From: Planctomycetota bacterium
Lineage (GTDB): Bacteria; Planctomycetota; PUPC01; DSUN01
DNA: 64,000 nt
Direction: 5' to 3'
Assembly: GCA_035384565.1 (NCBI GenBank)
Contig: DAOOIT010000024.1
Location: 1-64,000 of the forward strand
Shown here: positions 40,547 to 49,502 of the stretch, in pieces
Layout of the letters: each line of letters opens with the position of its first letter
Position numbering within the stretch: the first letter of the stretch is position 1
The notes under the pieces: model-generated
Told to the model about the DNA's origin: nothing
What the model saw: the letters and a program-made list of their open reading frames with translations, nothing else
The model's database searches: none
Translations under genes and position numbers: made by a program

Positions 40547-42193
40547 ATGAGCGGCGGGCATGTGGGCCTGGTCTCCGTTGTGCGCACTCGCGCATCGGTT
40601 CATCTGGCGGCGCTCGTGCTCTACGGGCTCCTGGCCTTCCTGCCCGGCCTGGGCCAGGAGGTGGACCTGGCGAACCGCGAGGCCCGCCATGCGGAAATCT
40701 CGCGCGAGATGGCCGCCACGGGCCGGTTCCTGGTGCCCCACGTGTGCGGCGAGCTGTACCCCGACAAGGCGCCGCTGTTCAACTGGACCGCGGCCCTGCT
40801 GTTCCGCCTCGCGGGCCGAGCCGACTACTTTCTCGCGCGCCTGCCCAGCGCGCTCTCGGCCGTCGCCGTGCTGGCGGCTGTGTACGTGCTCGGGCGGCGC
40901 TGGTTTTCCACGCAGGCGGCGCTGATCGCCGCCGTGGTGTGGGGGACGACCCCTCTCGTCGCCCTCTGGGCGCGCCAGAGCCGCTCGGACATGCTGCTGA
41001 CGTGTCTGCTGGCCTACGCGGCGCTGCTGGCGGACTCGGCGGCGGCCGCCGACGAGGGCCCGCGCCGCTGGGCGGCCTGGCTGGGCGCGAGCGCGTTCGC
41101 CGCGCTGGCCACGCTGGCCAAGGGGCCGCACGCGGCGCTGTTCTTCGCCATTGTCGCGGCGCTGGTGTGGCGGGCGCGGAGGCCGCGCTGGGCGCCGCCG
41201 TGGCCGCTGACGCTCGCGGCACTGGGCGCGATCGCCGCGCTCGTGGGCGGCTGGGCGCTGGCCGCCGAGGTCTCGCAGCCCGGCTATCTGCGGGCGCTCA
41301 CGGGCCACCAGTTCGGCGTGGGCCTCCAGCAGCACCCCATGCCCTTCTACTACTACCTCGTGGAGCTTCTGCCCGTGGCCCTGCCGTGGAGCCTGTTCGT
41401 CGTGGGGGCCGTGGCGTGGGCCGTGCGGCGCGGGCGCGAGCGAGGCTACAGCGCGGCGCTCGTGCCCGCGTTCGTCTTCGCGGCCTTGCTGGTGCTTCAT
41501 TCGCTCGTGACGAACAAGCGGGTGCATTACATGCTGCCCGCGATGCCGTGGTGGGCGCTGTGGCTCGGGGCGCTGCTCGCCCAGAGCCTGGCAAACGACG
41601 ACCCGGCCGGCCGCGAGGGCCGGGAGGCGCCGGCCTGGGCCGCGCGCTGGCCGGCGGTCCTCATCCTGGCCGCCCTGCTCGCGGGCGCGCTGGCCGGCCC
41701 GTTCGCCTGGACCCGGCAGGCGCGCGGAGGGCTGGCGGCCGTGATCGCCTTGAGCGTGGTGCTGGCGGGGTTGGCGGCGTGGGGCCTGGCCGCGGCCTGG
41801 CGCGGGCGGGCCGCTCAGTCGGCCGCGGCCCTGTGCGTGGCCTCTGCGGTCGTGGGGGCCGCGTGGTTCCCGCTCTGGATCGGGCACGTCGCCAAGCCGT
41901 CGAGAGAGGTCGCGGCGGCTCGCGAGGTGATCGCCAGCCTCCCGCGCGGCGCGGCCGTGGGGGCTTACAGGTCGGCCAGCGAGCATCTGCTCTTCAAGCT
42001 GGGGCACGCGGTCGCGCTGCTGCCGGATGCCGACGCGGTGCGCGTCTTCCTCGCGGCCCCCGGCCCGCGGTACCTGATCACCCAGGCCGAACGGGCCGAC
42101 GAGGTGCGCGGCCTCTCGCCGAGGCCGCTACGCGAACTCTCTTCGTGGCAGACCGAGCGCGATAAGGGGACCCTGCTGCTGGCCGGCGGCTGA
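40547..42193 (+). CDS. GT39/ArnT-type membrane glycosyltransferase
   Basis: 548 aa with about ten or more transmembrane segments. It has the first-loop signature of the ArnT/PMT group (DLANREARHAEISREMAATGRFLVP, with Glu in REARHAE) and the later DKAPLFNW and ARLPSALSAVAVL segments. Enzymes of this type move a sugar from a polyprenyl-phosphate carrier to lipid A or protein on the outer face of the inner membrane. The extracytoplasmic C-terminal part ends LPDADAVRVFLAAPGPRYLI. It probably uses a polyprenyl-phosphate sugar like the one the GT2 protein at 28380 might make; acceptor unknown. AGGAA precedes the ATG. Confidence 0.85.
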   Translation: MSGGHVGLVSVVRTRASVHLAALVLYGLLAFLPGLGQEVDLANREARHAEISREMAATGRFLVPHVCGELYPDKAPLFNWTAALLFRLAGRADYFLARLPSALSAVAVLAAVYVLGRRWFSTQAALIAAVVWGTTPLVALWARQSRSDMLLTCLLAYAALLADSAAAADEGPRRWAAWLGASAFAALATLAKGPHAALFFAIVAALVWRARRPRWAPPWPLTLAALGAIAALVGGWALAAEVSQPGYLRALTGHQFGVGLQQHPMPFYYYLVELLPVALPWSLFVVGAVAWAVRRGRERGYSAALVPAFVFAALLVLHSLVTNKRVHYMLPAMPWWALWLGALLAQSLANDDPAGREGREAPAWAARWPAVLILAALLAGALAGPFAWTRQARGGLAAVIALSVVLAGLAAWGLAAAWRGRAAQSAAALCVASAVVGAAWFPLWIGHVAKPSREVAAAREVIASLPRGAAVGAYRSASEHLLFKLGHAVALLPDADAVRVFLAAPGPRYLITQAERADEVRGLSPRPLRELSSWQTERDKGTLLLAGG

Positions 42194-42194
42194 G

Positions 42195-43238
42195 TCAGGC
42201 GCCTTGCTTGCCGGGCGACCGCCGGCGCCGGGGCGTGGCGCCGACCGCGAGGAGCACGATGCCGACGCCCGCGAGCCCCAGCATGACCAGCACGTTGAAC
42301 CGGCGCGGCAGCTTCACCAGCAGCTTGTGCTCCCAGTAGTCCTCCGTGGTGTCCACGGCAACGTTTTTCCTCTCCACCCGGAGCGCGCCGCCGGGCTCCA
42401 CCGTGCACAACAGGTAGTGGTGAGGCACGAAGGGCGGATCCGGGCCGGCGCCGGCCCCCCCGCTGATGTAGACGGGCACCTCGCCGAGCTTGTCTTCCAG
42501 GTACGAGTGGATGTGGCTACAGAACAGAGCTGTGACGTGGTGCGCGTTCAGGATGCGTTGCAGCTCCTCCACGCCGGACGCCAGGCAGGGGCGCAGGTGG
42601 CGCGGGTCGTGCGGCGGCGTGTGGGTGTAGACGATGCAGGCCTCGTACTGGCTGCGGTACCGCGCGAGGGTCTGCTCGAGCCACTTCAGGTCGCCCTCTG
42701 CGCACGCCTCCGTGGCCGTGTCGAGGGCCACGAACAGCGTGTTCGCGCAGGCGAACCAGTACTGCCGCGGGCCGAAGCTGCGCGAGTACAGGCGGTATCG
42801 CTCGGCCGGGTCCGCCTCCTCGCGGCGGATGTCGTGGTTGCCCGCCACGGCGCAGAAGGGCACCCCCAACCGGGCCTCCTCGAGTTCGTGAAGCAGCCAC
42901 TCGAAGTCCTCGGCCGCGGGCTCGACCACCAGGTCGCCGCCGGCGAGCACCAGGCGCACGCGGTCCGCCTTCACGCGCTCGAAGATGGTTTCGAGCAGGT
43001 CCAGGTTGCCCCGGCTGTCGGCCACGTAGGCGAAAGAGAATGGGGCCTTGCCCTCGAGCACCTCGCCCGCCGGCGGCAGCACCGAGGGGCTGAGGCGCGG
43101 GAACGAGGTCCAGGCCGAGGCGTGGACCACGAGCAGGCTTCCTGCCATGAGCAGAAGCAGGATGGCCAGGACGCGCACTACGCGCTTCCATCGGCGCGGA
43201 GAGGTTGCCTCGGTCACCTGTTCGGACGGTGTGCTCAC
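42195..43238 (-). CDS. Membrane-anchored metallophosphoesterase
   Basis: 347 aa from a GTG at 43238 (CAGGAG upstream). An N-terminal transmembrane anchor (VLAILLLLMAGSLLVVHA) is followed by a calcineurin-like phosphoesterase domain with YVADSRGN, AGGDLVVEP, AGNHDI, VYTHTPPHD and CSHIHSY. The C-terminus has a second hydrophobic segment (FNVLVMLGLAGVGIVLLAVG), so the domain sits between two membrane passes, probably on the periplasmic side. The first motif lacks the usual D-x-H (here ADSRGN), as in purple acid phosphatase-like members. Substrate unknown. Its stop is two bp from the convergent GT39 stop. Confidence 0.8.
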   Translation of the reverse strand: MSTPSEQVTEATSPRRWKRVVRVLAILLLLMAGSLLVVHASAWTSFPRLSPSVLPPAGEVLEGKAPFSFAYVADSRGNLDLLETIFERVKADRVRLVLAGGDLVVEPAAEDFEWLLHELEEARLGVPFCAVAGNHDIRREEADPAERYRLYSRSFGPRQYWFACANTLFVALDTATEACAEGDLKWLEQTLARYRSQYEACIVYTHTPPHDPRHLRPCLASGVEELQRILNAHHVTALFCSHIHSYLEDKLGEVPVYISGGAGAGPDPPFVPHHYLLCTVEPGGALRVERKNVAVDTTEDYWEHKLLVKLPRRFNVLVMLGLAGVGIVLLAVGATPRRRRSPGKQGA

Positions 43239-43324
43239 GTGGGTCTCCTGCCGCAGCCGCCTCGCCAGTTCCCGTTTTCTATTATTGTAGGCAACCCGTG
43301 TGCAGATTCAAGCGGCGTCTGCGG

Positions 43325-43353
43325 TTGAACCCCTGCGGCCTTCCTGCTAGAAT
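43325..43353 (+). promoter_or_regulatory. Sigma70-like promoter for the sulfatase gene
   Basis: TTGAAC (43325-43330), a 17-bp spacer and TAGAAT (43348-43353), about 40 bp before the ATG. Confidence 0.55.
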
Positions 43354-43390
43354 CCCGCCCCGAAGCCCCTTGTCCCCACAGGAGACCGCC

Positions 43391-44893
43391 ATGCGCGTGC
43401 TGTTCTACGACATTGACACCCTGCGCGCCGACCACCTGGGCTGCTACGGCTACTGCCGCGACACGTCGCCCAACATTGACCGCATCGCCGCCGAGGGCGT
43501 GCGGTTCGAGCACTGTTACGTCTCCGACGCCCCGTGCCTGCCCTCGCGCGCCTCGCTCTACACGGGCCGCTTCGGCATCCACTCGGGCGTGGTGAACCAC
43601 GGGGGCCTGGCGGCCGACCTGCGCCTTCAGGGCCGCGAGCGCGCCTTCCGCCACGGCCCGGCCCGCAACTCGTGGATCGCCGCCCTCCGCCAGGCCGGCC
43701 TCAGGCCCGTCTCCTTCAGCCCCTTCGCCGAGCGCCACAGCGCCTGGTGGTTCTACCACGGCTGGCTCGAGATGCACAACCCCGGCAGCGGCGGCATGGA
43801 GATCGCCCCCCAGGTCGTCCCCGGCGCCCTCCGCTGGCTCGATGCTCACGCCAAGGAAGACAACTGGTTCCTCCACGTCAACGTCTGGGACCCCCACACC
43901 CCCTACCGCACGCCGCTGGACTTCGGCGACCCGTTCCAGGGCCAACCCTTCGATGAATGGCTCACCGAGGACCAGATTCGCAAGCACTTCGAGGGTTACG
44001 GCCCTCACTCGGCCCAGGACCTTGGCGACATGGGCCCTTACGACACCGCCCGCTGGCCCCGCATCCCCGCGCAGATCACCTGCCTGGACGATTACGCCCG
44101 CTGGATCAACGGCTACGACACCGGCATCCGCTACGCCGACCACCACTTCGGCCTGCTCCTGGCCGAACTCGAACGCCAGGGCGTCCTCGACGACACCGCC
44201 ATCATCGTCTCCTCCGACCACGGCGAGAACCAGGGCGAGCTCAACATCTACGGCGACCACCACACCGCCGACAACATCACGGCCCGCGTGCCCTTCATCC
44301 TGCGCTGGCCCGGCCTGGGCGCCGGCCGCGTGGACGCCGGCCTCCACTACCAGACCGACCTCGCCGCGACGATCCTCGAACTCGCCGGCGGCCAAGTGCC
44401 CGCCCTCTGGGACGGACGCTCCGTCGCTCCCGCCCTCCGCGACAGCTCTTGCCTGCCGACTGCCTCGTGCCGAGTGCCGACTGGCGCTGCGGCCACCGGC
44501 CGCAGCTTCCTCGTCTGCGGCAACCTCGCCTGGAGCTGCCAGCGCTCGGTCCGGTGGGACAACTGGCTCCTCCTCCGAACCTACCACGACGGCCTCAAGG
44601 ACCTCGACCCCGTCCTGCTCTTCGACGTCGCGGCCGACCCGCACCTCACCCGCGACCTGTCGGCGGCCCGCCCCGAGGTCGCCAACGAGGGCCTCGCCCG
44701 TCTCCACGAGTGGACCACCGCCATGATGAACACCTCGGAGAGCGACGTGGACCCGCTCTGGACGGTCATTCGCGAAGGCGGCCCCTATCACACCCGCGGG
44801 CGGCTGCACGCCTACTGCGAGCGCCTGCGCGCCACCGGCCGCGCCCACCACGCCGAGGCCCTCCTGGCCCGCCACGGGCACTGGATGACCTGA
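43391..44893 (+). CDS. Sulfatase (type I, formylglycine-dependent)
   Basis: 500 aa from the ATG at 43391 (CAGGAG upstream). The key motif C-x-P-S-R is intact as CLPSR (49-53), whose Cys would be turned to formylglycine. Metal-binding residues are visible in YDIDTLRADHLG (Asp7, Asp9) and SSDHGENQGELN. The substrate-side segment NVWDPHTPY is also typical. There is no signal peptide in this reading, so either it is cytoplasmic or the true start lies elsewhere. Sulfatases of this family release sulfate from polysaccharides or steroids and are much expanded in marine and freshwater Planctomycetota. The maturase is not in this window. Confidence 0.92.
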   Translation: MRVLFYDIDTLRADHLGCYGYCRDTSPNIDRIAAEGVRFEHCYVSDAPCLPSRASLYTGRFGIHSGVVNHGGLAADLRLQGRERAFRHGPARNSWIAALRQAGLRPVSFSPFAERHSAWWFYHGWLEMHNPGSGGMEIAPQVVPGALRWLDAHAKEDNWFLHVNVWDPHTPYRTPLDFGDPFQGQPFDEWLTEDQIRKHFEGYGPHSAQDLGDMGPYDTARWPRIPAQITCLDDYARWINGYDTGIRYADHHFGLLLAELERQGVLDDTAIIVSSDHGENQGELNIYGDHHTADNITARVPFILRWPGLGAGRVDAGLHYQTDLAATILELAGGQVPALWDGRSVAPALRDSSCLPTASCRVPTGAAATGRSFLVCGNLAWSCQRSVRWDNWLLLRTYHDGLKDLDPVLLFDVAADPHLTRDLSAARPEVANEGLARLHEWTTAMMNTSESDVDPLWTVIREGGPYHTRGRLHAYCERLRATGRAHHAEALLARHGHWMT

Positions 44894-44908
44894 CCTACGG
44901 CCGCATGG

Positions 44909-44937
44909 TTGATTGTTGGGCGAAAGAGAGCTATACT
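44909..44937 (+). promoter_or_regulatory. Promoter for the retropepsin-like gene
   Basis: TTGATT (44909-44914), a 17-bp spacer and TATACT (44932-44937). The block AGCTATACTC is shared with the promoter of the deleted copy at 47913-47941. Confidence 0.65.
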
Positions 44938-45000
44938 CGGGATTGGGCGCGGGGGCCTCGCGCGCGAAACACGCATCACCAGCACTCCGGAGGAACGCAC

Positions 45001-45384
45001 ATGGGCCTGACGAACGTGGAGGCCAAGGTCGCGAACCCGTTCCACCCGGCCCGGCACAAGACCCTGCGCTTCCTGGTGGACTCCGGAGCAGTCTACTCGG
45101 TGATTCCCCGGGCCGAGCTGGAGCGCTTGGGCATCGAGGCCACCGGCGAGCGCACCTTCTTCCTGGCCAACGGCGTGCCCATCCGACGCCAGGTCGGCGA
45201 GGCTCGGATCACCTTCGAGGGCCAGACCGCCACCTGCGTCGTCCTCTTCGGCGAGGAGGGCGACAGCGCTCTCCTCGGCGTCACCACCCTCGAGAACCTC
45301 GGCCTCATCTTCGACCCCTTGCGTCAGAAGATCATGCCCCTCCCCATGCTCATCGCCGACGTCCGAAGGCTGTTCCCCAACTGA
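45001..45384 (+). CDS. Retropepsin-like (clan AA) aspartic protease
   Basis: 127 aa, the usual size for one protomer of a clan AA dimeric protease. The catalytic motif reads FLVDSGAVYSVIP (Asp27-Ser-Gly), and a hydrophobic-Gly flap-like segment follows near the end (ALLGVTTLENLGLIFD). Family members are active as dimers. The protein ends with a short conserved tail, QKIMPLPMLIADVRRLF. CGGAGG precedes the ATG. Cellular function in bacteria is not established for most such proteins. A copy with most of the middle missing lies at 47989-48102. Confidence 0.85.
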   Translation: MGLTNVEAKVANPFHPARHKTLRFLVDSGAVYSVIPRAELERLGIEATGERTFFLANGVPIRRQVGEARITFEGQTATCVVLFGEEGDSALLGVTTLENLGLIFDPLRQKIMPLPMLIADVRRLFPN

Positions 45385-45421
45385 CCGCCTGCGAGGGACG
45401 CGGAGGGACCAGCGGAGTATC

Positions 45422-45906
45422 CTCCTGCACCGCACGAGAATCTTCTTCGCCATCTTCATCCTCGGACTGCGGCGAGCGGCCTCACCGCCTTCCCCATCGA
45501 ATGGGAGTTGAGAACCCTCACCCGCCTGATGGGCGTGCCCGACGCCGCATTCCCCGACAGCTACTCGGGCATCACCGCCTGGCTCATCCGCGTCCGCAAC
45601 GGACTCTCCGACACCTACGCCCGCTATCCCTGGATGGCCTATGGCACCGACTGGCTGGCCTTCGACCACATCGTGCTGGCCGTTCTCTTCATCGGGCCGT
45701 TGCGCGACCCTGTGCGGAACCTGTGGGTCATCGAGTTCGGCCTCATCGCGTGCGTGCTGGTCATTCCGCTGACCATGATCTGCGGCCCTTTCCGCGGCAT
45801 CCCCTTCACCTGGCGGCTCATTGACTGCTCGTTCGGCGGCGTCGGCTTCGCCGTTCTCTGGCCCGTCCGGCGGCTTACCCAGCGGCTGGCCTGCTTGGCC
45901 CACTGA
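45422..45906 (+). pseudogene. Frameshifted conserved four-helix membrane protein
   Basis: From about 45496 one frame encodes a conserved membrane protein: FPIEWELRTL, YARYPWMAYGTDWLAFDHIVL, FIGPLRDPVRNLWVIEFGLI and IPFTWRLIDCSFGGVGF. This pattern (RDPVRN-WVIEFG, RLIDCSFG) is seen in many uncharacterised bacterial membrane proteins of about 150 aa, which begin with a membrane helix. The matching N-terminal helix (LLHRTRIFFAIFILGL) is present at 45422-45469 but in another frame, so a frameshift near 45465-45480 splits the gene. The in-frame part alone could start at a TTG at 45508. No good start is visible for the helix part. Sequencing error or true pseudogene cannot be told apart. Confidence 0.6.
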
Positions 45907-45914
45907 AGCGGCTC

Positions 45915-47723
45915 TCACCTTCCCACGGTCACGCCATCCTTGTCACCGACGAGGCGCACCGCCGTCACGGTGGCCTTGAGGAGGGCGGTGCCGCAGGGGC
46001 CGCGGGCGGCGACGGTGTTGTTCTCGAAGCGAACCCCCTCGCAGTTGCTGAGCCAGATGAGGACGCCCGGGTCAAAACCACGGTCGGCGCCGCGACGGCT
46101 CGGACGCCCCTGCGCGCGGTCGAAGCGGTTGCCCTTCACCAACACGTCCTGAGCGCCGTCCACGAACAGGTTGATCCCGTCGTTCTCGAGGAAGGTGTTG
46201 CCCTCGAGCACGATGTGCTGGTGGCCGTGTGCGATGCCCTTGCGGTCGCCCTCGCCGGCGATGCTGACGATGCCGGGCCGCGCGTCCCACGCCCCCGTGG
46301 TGGCGTAGCCGGCGCGGCGGAAGGTGTTGCCACGCACGACGACGTGGCGGCTGTAGCAGGCCTCGTTCCACCAGTACTCGGGGGCGATGATGAGGGCCGC
46401 GATGGTGCTGCCGTCCACGGTGTTGCCCTCGACGAGTCCGTCGTCGGCCTTCAGCAGCAGGCCGCGGGCGCGGTGGTTGCGGATGACGCAGTGGCGGACG
46501 ACGTAGCCGCTGCCGTTGGCGGCGGGGGTGCTGATGCGGCAGCCGAGCGCGGCGGCGGGCAGCGGGCGGTCGAGGGTCAAGCGCCAGAAGTTGCGGGTCT
46601 CCTTGAAGTGCTTGTCGTCGGGCAGGGCCTTGGGGGTGTAGCCTTCGGCGCGGTTCACCGCGACGACCGTCGCCTCGCCGGCGAGCGCGCCCTGAAGGTC
46701 GAAGAGGCGCAGGGGATCGCCCGCGCGGAAGAAGTTGCCCCAGCGCGTGGCGATCACCCAATCCTTGCCCTCGGCCTCGATCACCATGGCGTAGGTGCCG
46801 TGGATGGCCACGCCGTCGTCCGGCATGCCCTCAAAGCGGCAGCCGTCAAGGGTCGGCCCCTTGCGGGCGCCGCTGGAGTGGAAGGCGTCGGCGTTGCAGG
46901 CGATGAGCGGGGCGGCGGTGGCGCCGGGCGGCTTGGGGCCATAAGTGACGGTGTAGGAGTAGTGGTTGCCGCCCTCGCCGCCGTCGTCGTGGATGCAGAA
47001 GCCGCCTCCGGCGAGGATGGCGACGCCCTCGATGCGCATCCCGCTGCACCCGGCCACGAGGATGTCGCGCTGGCCCGGGCCGCGGAAGGCCATGAGGTCG
47101 CCGGCCTCGAGCGCCTCGGCGGCGGGCCGGATCGGGTGGTGGAAGTGCAGCCGCACGAGGTTTCCGCCGAGCATTTCGCCGCTCGTGAAGCCCATGTCGT
47201 GGCTGCCCGGCTTCCATTGCCGCGTGCGGGGGTCGAAGACGTAGCCCGTCTGGGGCCTCTCGAGGTAGGCCGCGGGATAGCCCGCGTCCACCCGCAACTC
47301 GAGCCAGGCGCCGTCCGGCGCGATCTTCTCGATGCGGCCCTGGGTGAATGGCGGAGTCTCGTTGACGAGCGTCATGCCGCGGAGCGCGACGTTGCGGCAG
47401 CGCACGAACTCGATGCCGCCGCGGGTCGGGTCGGTGCGGGCCAGGGTGACGCCGCGGGCGTCTATCTCGAGGTCGGCCAGCCCCTCGAACCTCAGATACG
47501 GCCCGCGATCGGGCGTTGGCGGGCGATACGTGCCCTCGGGAACCCGCACGCTCTTGAGCCCCGCCCGGGCCGCGGCCTCGATGCCGCGCTGGAGCGACGC
47601 AGGGTCGTCGGGGCCGGTGCGCACGGCGCCGGCCGGCGGGCCCGCGGCACACGCCAGGGGAATCAGCCGCCCCGCGCCCAGGAGCGCGAGAGCCAACAGC
47701 GAATGCCACTGCCCGTCGGCCAT
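45915..47723 (-). CDS. Exported parallel beta-helix protein (pectate lyase-like)
   Basis: 602 aa with a signal peptide (LLALALLGAGRLIPLACAAG). The ATG at 47723 has GAGGAG nine nt upstream. It opens like pectate lyase superfamily proteins (DDPASLQRGIEAAARAGLKSV, VPEGTY). Parallel beta-helix rungs follow (VVRHCVIRNHRARGLLLKADD, LVEGNTVDGSTIAALIIAPEYW, VVRGNTFRRAG, VLEGNTFLENDGINLF, VKGNRFDRA). It is probably a polysaccharide-active or binding protein of the periplasm or cell surface. Substrate and catalytic residues are not clear. It is convergent with the membrane-protein pseudogene. Confidence 0.8.
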   Translation of the reverse strand: MADGQWHSLLALALLGAGRLIPLACAAGPPAGAVRTGPDDPASLQRGIEAAARAGLKSVRVPEGTYRPPTPDRGPYLRFEGLADLEIDARGVTLARTDPTRGGIEFVRCRNVALRGMTLVNETPPFTQGRIEKIAPDGAWLELRVDAGYPAAYLERPQTGYVFDPRTRQWKPGSHDMGFTSGEMLGGNLVRLHFHHPIRPAAEALEAGDLMAFRGPGQRDILVAGCSGMRIEGVAILAGGGFCIHDDGGEGGNHYSYTVTYGPKPPGATAAPLIACNADAFHSSGARKGPTLDGCRFEGMPDDGVAIHGTYAMVIEAEGKDWVIATRWGNFFRAGDPLRLFDLQGALAGEATVVAVNRAEGYTPKALPDDKHFKETRNFWRLTLDRPLPAAALGCRISTPAANGSGYVVRHCVIRNHRARGLLLKADDGLVEGNTVDGSTIAALIIAPEYWWNEACYSRHVVVRGNTFRRAGYATTGAWDARPGIVSIAGEGDRKGIAHGHQHIVLEGNTFLENDGINLFVDGAQDVLVKGNRFDRAQGRPSRRGADRGFDPGVLIWLSNCEGVRFENNTVAARGPCGTALLKATVTAVRLVGDKDGVTVGR

Positions 47724-47912
47724 GGGTCTGCTCCTCGAGCTTGGTCATACCGCACAAGGTCGGCGAAGTCAAACGCCTCGCGAGCCGACATGCCTGCGAC
47801 GCGTGGTCGGATGCCCGTCGCGAAATGGGCATGCCCGGAGCCGGGCCCCTGCCCTGTCTCCAGGGCTTCGGCGGCTTCTTCATCGGCTTCGCCGGGCCGT
47901 GGCATCGGGCCG

Positions 47913-47941
47913 TTGACTGCCCTGCGCCGGGCAGCTATACT
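47913..47941 (+). promoter_or_regulatory. Promoter ahead of the deleted retropepsin copy
   Basis: TTGACT (47913-47918), a 17-bp spacer and TATACT (47936-47941). With no other promoter seen, it may also drive the URO-D gene at 48126. Confidence 0.6.
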
Positions 47942-47988
47942 CTGAGCAGAGGAGCGTGAATCCCGATTGGGATTGCTGGGGGTTGAGC

Positions 47989-48102
47989 ATGGGCGCGACG
48001 AAGCTCGAAGCCGAGGTGGCGAACCCCTTGAACCCGGGCCGCCAGAAGATCATGCCCCTCCCCATGCTCATCGCCGACATGCGCAGGCTCTTCATCAACT
48101 GA
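47989..48102 (+). pseudogene. Internally deleted copy of the retropepsin-like gene (37 codons)
   Basis: The open frame reads MGATKLEAEVANPLNPGRQK followed by IMPLPMLIADMRRLF and two residues. The first 18 residues match the start of the protein at 45001 and the last 19 match its end. About 90 codons between them, including the catalytic Asp-Ser-Gly, are missing in frame. Promoter-like sequence and the C-terminal tail are kept. It may be a remnant, or a short peptide gene still expressed. Confidence 0.65.
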
Positions 48103-48125
48103 CCCTCCGTTTCCAGGGGCGAACC

Positions 48126-49361
48126 GTGTCTGAGAGTCCAGGGGACCGGCGCATACTCAGGGAGTTAGCGAAGCGGGTCGCCGACGTGGCCGCCCTGCCC
48201 CTCATGGCCGAGCGGCGGGCCATGTGGAAGCGGCACAACGCGCTCCAGCGCGTCCGCCCGATGATCCTGGTCTTCCCCGAAGGCTCCTGGGGCGAGCTCC
48301 TGCCCCAGTCCGCACTGAACTGCGCGGACGAGCGGGCGCGCCGCATCGAGTGGAACCTCCGCAGCCGCCTCTACTACCACGAGCACCTGCACGACGACAC
48401 GGTGATCGAGCGCGAATGGGTCGTGGGCAAGGCCATCAAACACACGGGCTGGGGCCTCGAGCCGAAGAATATCCCCTCCACCGAGGCGCGCGGGGCATGG
48501 AAGTTCGACCCCGTGCTCAACTCGCCCGACGACCTCAAGAAGCTCACGTTCCCCCAGGTCGGCCACGACGAGAAGGCCACAGCGGCGGCCCTTGCCGAGG
48601 CCCAAGACCTCTTCGGCGACATCCTCGAGGTGAAGCTCAAGGGCATCTCGCACATCTCGTTCCACCCCATGGCCCTCTACACCCGCCTGCGCGGCCTGAA
48701 CGAGGCGATGATGGACATGGCGACCGAGCCGCAGCTCGTGCACGACGCCATGGCCTTCTTCGAGGAGGGCTATCGCCGCACCGTGCAGCAATACGAGTGG
48801 CTGAACCTCCTGAGCCTGAACAACGACTCCACCTACCACTCGTCGGGCGGCAACGGCTACACGGACGAGTTGCCCGCGCCCGGCTTCGACCCCGCCCGTG
48901 TGCGACCGTGCGACATGTGGGCATCGGCCGAGGCGCAGGAGCTCGCCCTCGTCAGCCCCGAGATGCACGAGGAGTTCGCCCTTCAGTACGAGCGGCGGCT
49001 GCTCACGCCCTTCGGACTCAACGGCTACGGCTGCTGCGAGGACCTGACGCGGAAGCTGGACTACGTGCTCGCCATTCCCCGCATCCGTCGCATCTCGATC
49101 AGCCCGTTCGCCGACGTGGACCGCTGTGCCGAGCGGCTCGGGGCGAAGGCCATCTTCTCGTGGAAGCCGCACCCCTCGCACCTCGTGGGCGGGTTCGACG
49201 AGGGGCGCCTCCGTTCCTACATTCGCCACGCCTGCGAGGCCACGCGCGGCTGCGTGGTGGAGATGATCCTCAAGGACACCCACACCTGCGAGAACCACCC
49301 CGAGCGCTTCACGCGCTGGACCGAGATCGCGCGCGAGGTGGCGGAGGAGTCCCGAACATGA
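48126..49361 (+). CDS. URO-D superfamily protein, 2 of 3, with altered 3' end
   Basis: 411 aa from a GTG at 48126. It resembles uroporphyrinogen decarboxylase-type TIM barrels of the methyltransferase branch (VFPEGSWGELLP, HEEFALQYERRLLTPFGLNGYGCCEDLTRKL, IRRISISPFADVDRCAERLG, FSWKPHPSHLVGG). The 'YGCCE' region holds possible metal-binding Cys. Its last 60 or so codons (49157-49347) lie in a 191-bp sequence repeated exactly at 52452-52642. After 49347 the frame runs into cassette DNA and ends EESRT, whereas the distal copy ends EAF. So the native end is probably the distal one, and this gene's end was replaced by insertion of the cassette. Confidence 0.8.
   Translation: MSESPGDRRILRELAKRVADVAALPLMAERRAMWKRHNALQRVRPMILVFPEGSWGELLPQSALNCADERARRIEWNLRSRLYYHEHLHDDTVIEREWVVGKAIKHTGWGLEPKNIPSTEARGAWKFDPVLNSPDDLKKLTFPQVGHDEKATAAALAEAQDLFGDILEVKLKGISHISFHPMALYTRLRGLNEAMMDMATEPQLVHDAMAFFEEGYRRTVQQYEWLNLLSLNNDSTYHSSGGNGYTDELPAPGFDPARVRPCDMWASAEAQELALVSPEMHEEFALQYERRLLTPFGLNGYGCCEDLTRKLDYVLAIPRIRRISISPFADVDRCAERLGAKAIFSWKPHPSHLVGGFDEGRLRSYIRHACEATRGCVVEMILKDTHTCENHPERFTRWTEIAREVAEESRT
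49157..49347 (+). repeat. 191-bp direct repeat, left copy
   Basis: Identical base for base to 52452-52642. It is the 3' coding part of the URO-D gene, from codons FSWKPHP to REVAE. Sequences differ at once outside both ends. Confidence 0.9.
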
Positions 49362-49418
49362 GGCGTAGCCCCGGGGGATGCTCCGTGGGTCACTGCTGAC
49401 TGCTCGCGTCGGACAGAT

Positions 49419-49446
49419 TTGACGCCTGGTATGCAGCATGTATAAT
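49419..49446 (+). promoter_or_regulatory. Promoter of the three-gene cassette
   Basis: TTGACG (49419-49424), a 16-bp spacer and a perfect TATAAT (49441-49446). Transcription would start near 49453, almost on a GTG at 49455, so a leaderless message is possible. Confidence 0.7.
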
Positions 49447-49502
49447 GAGGCCGGGTGACTTTCGCGGGTGCCGCGAGGAACTGCCCAAGCGCTTGGTGCG
49501 GA

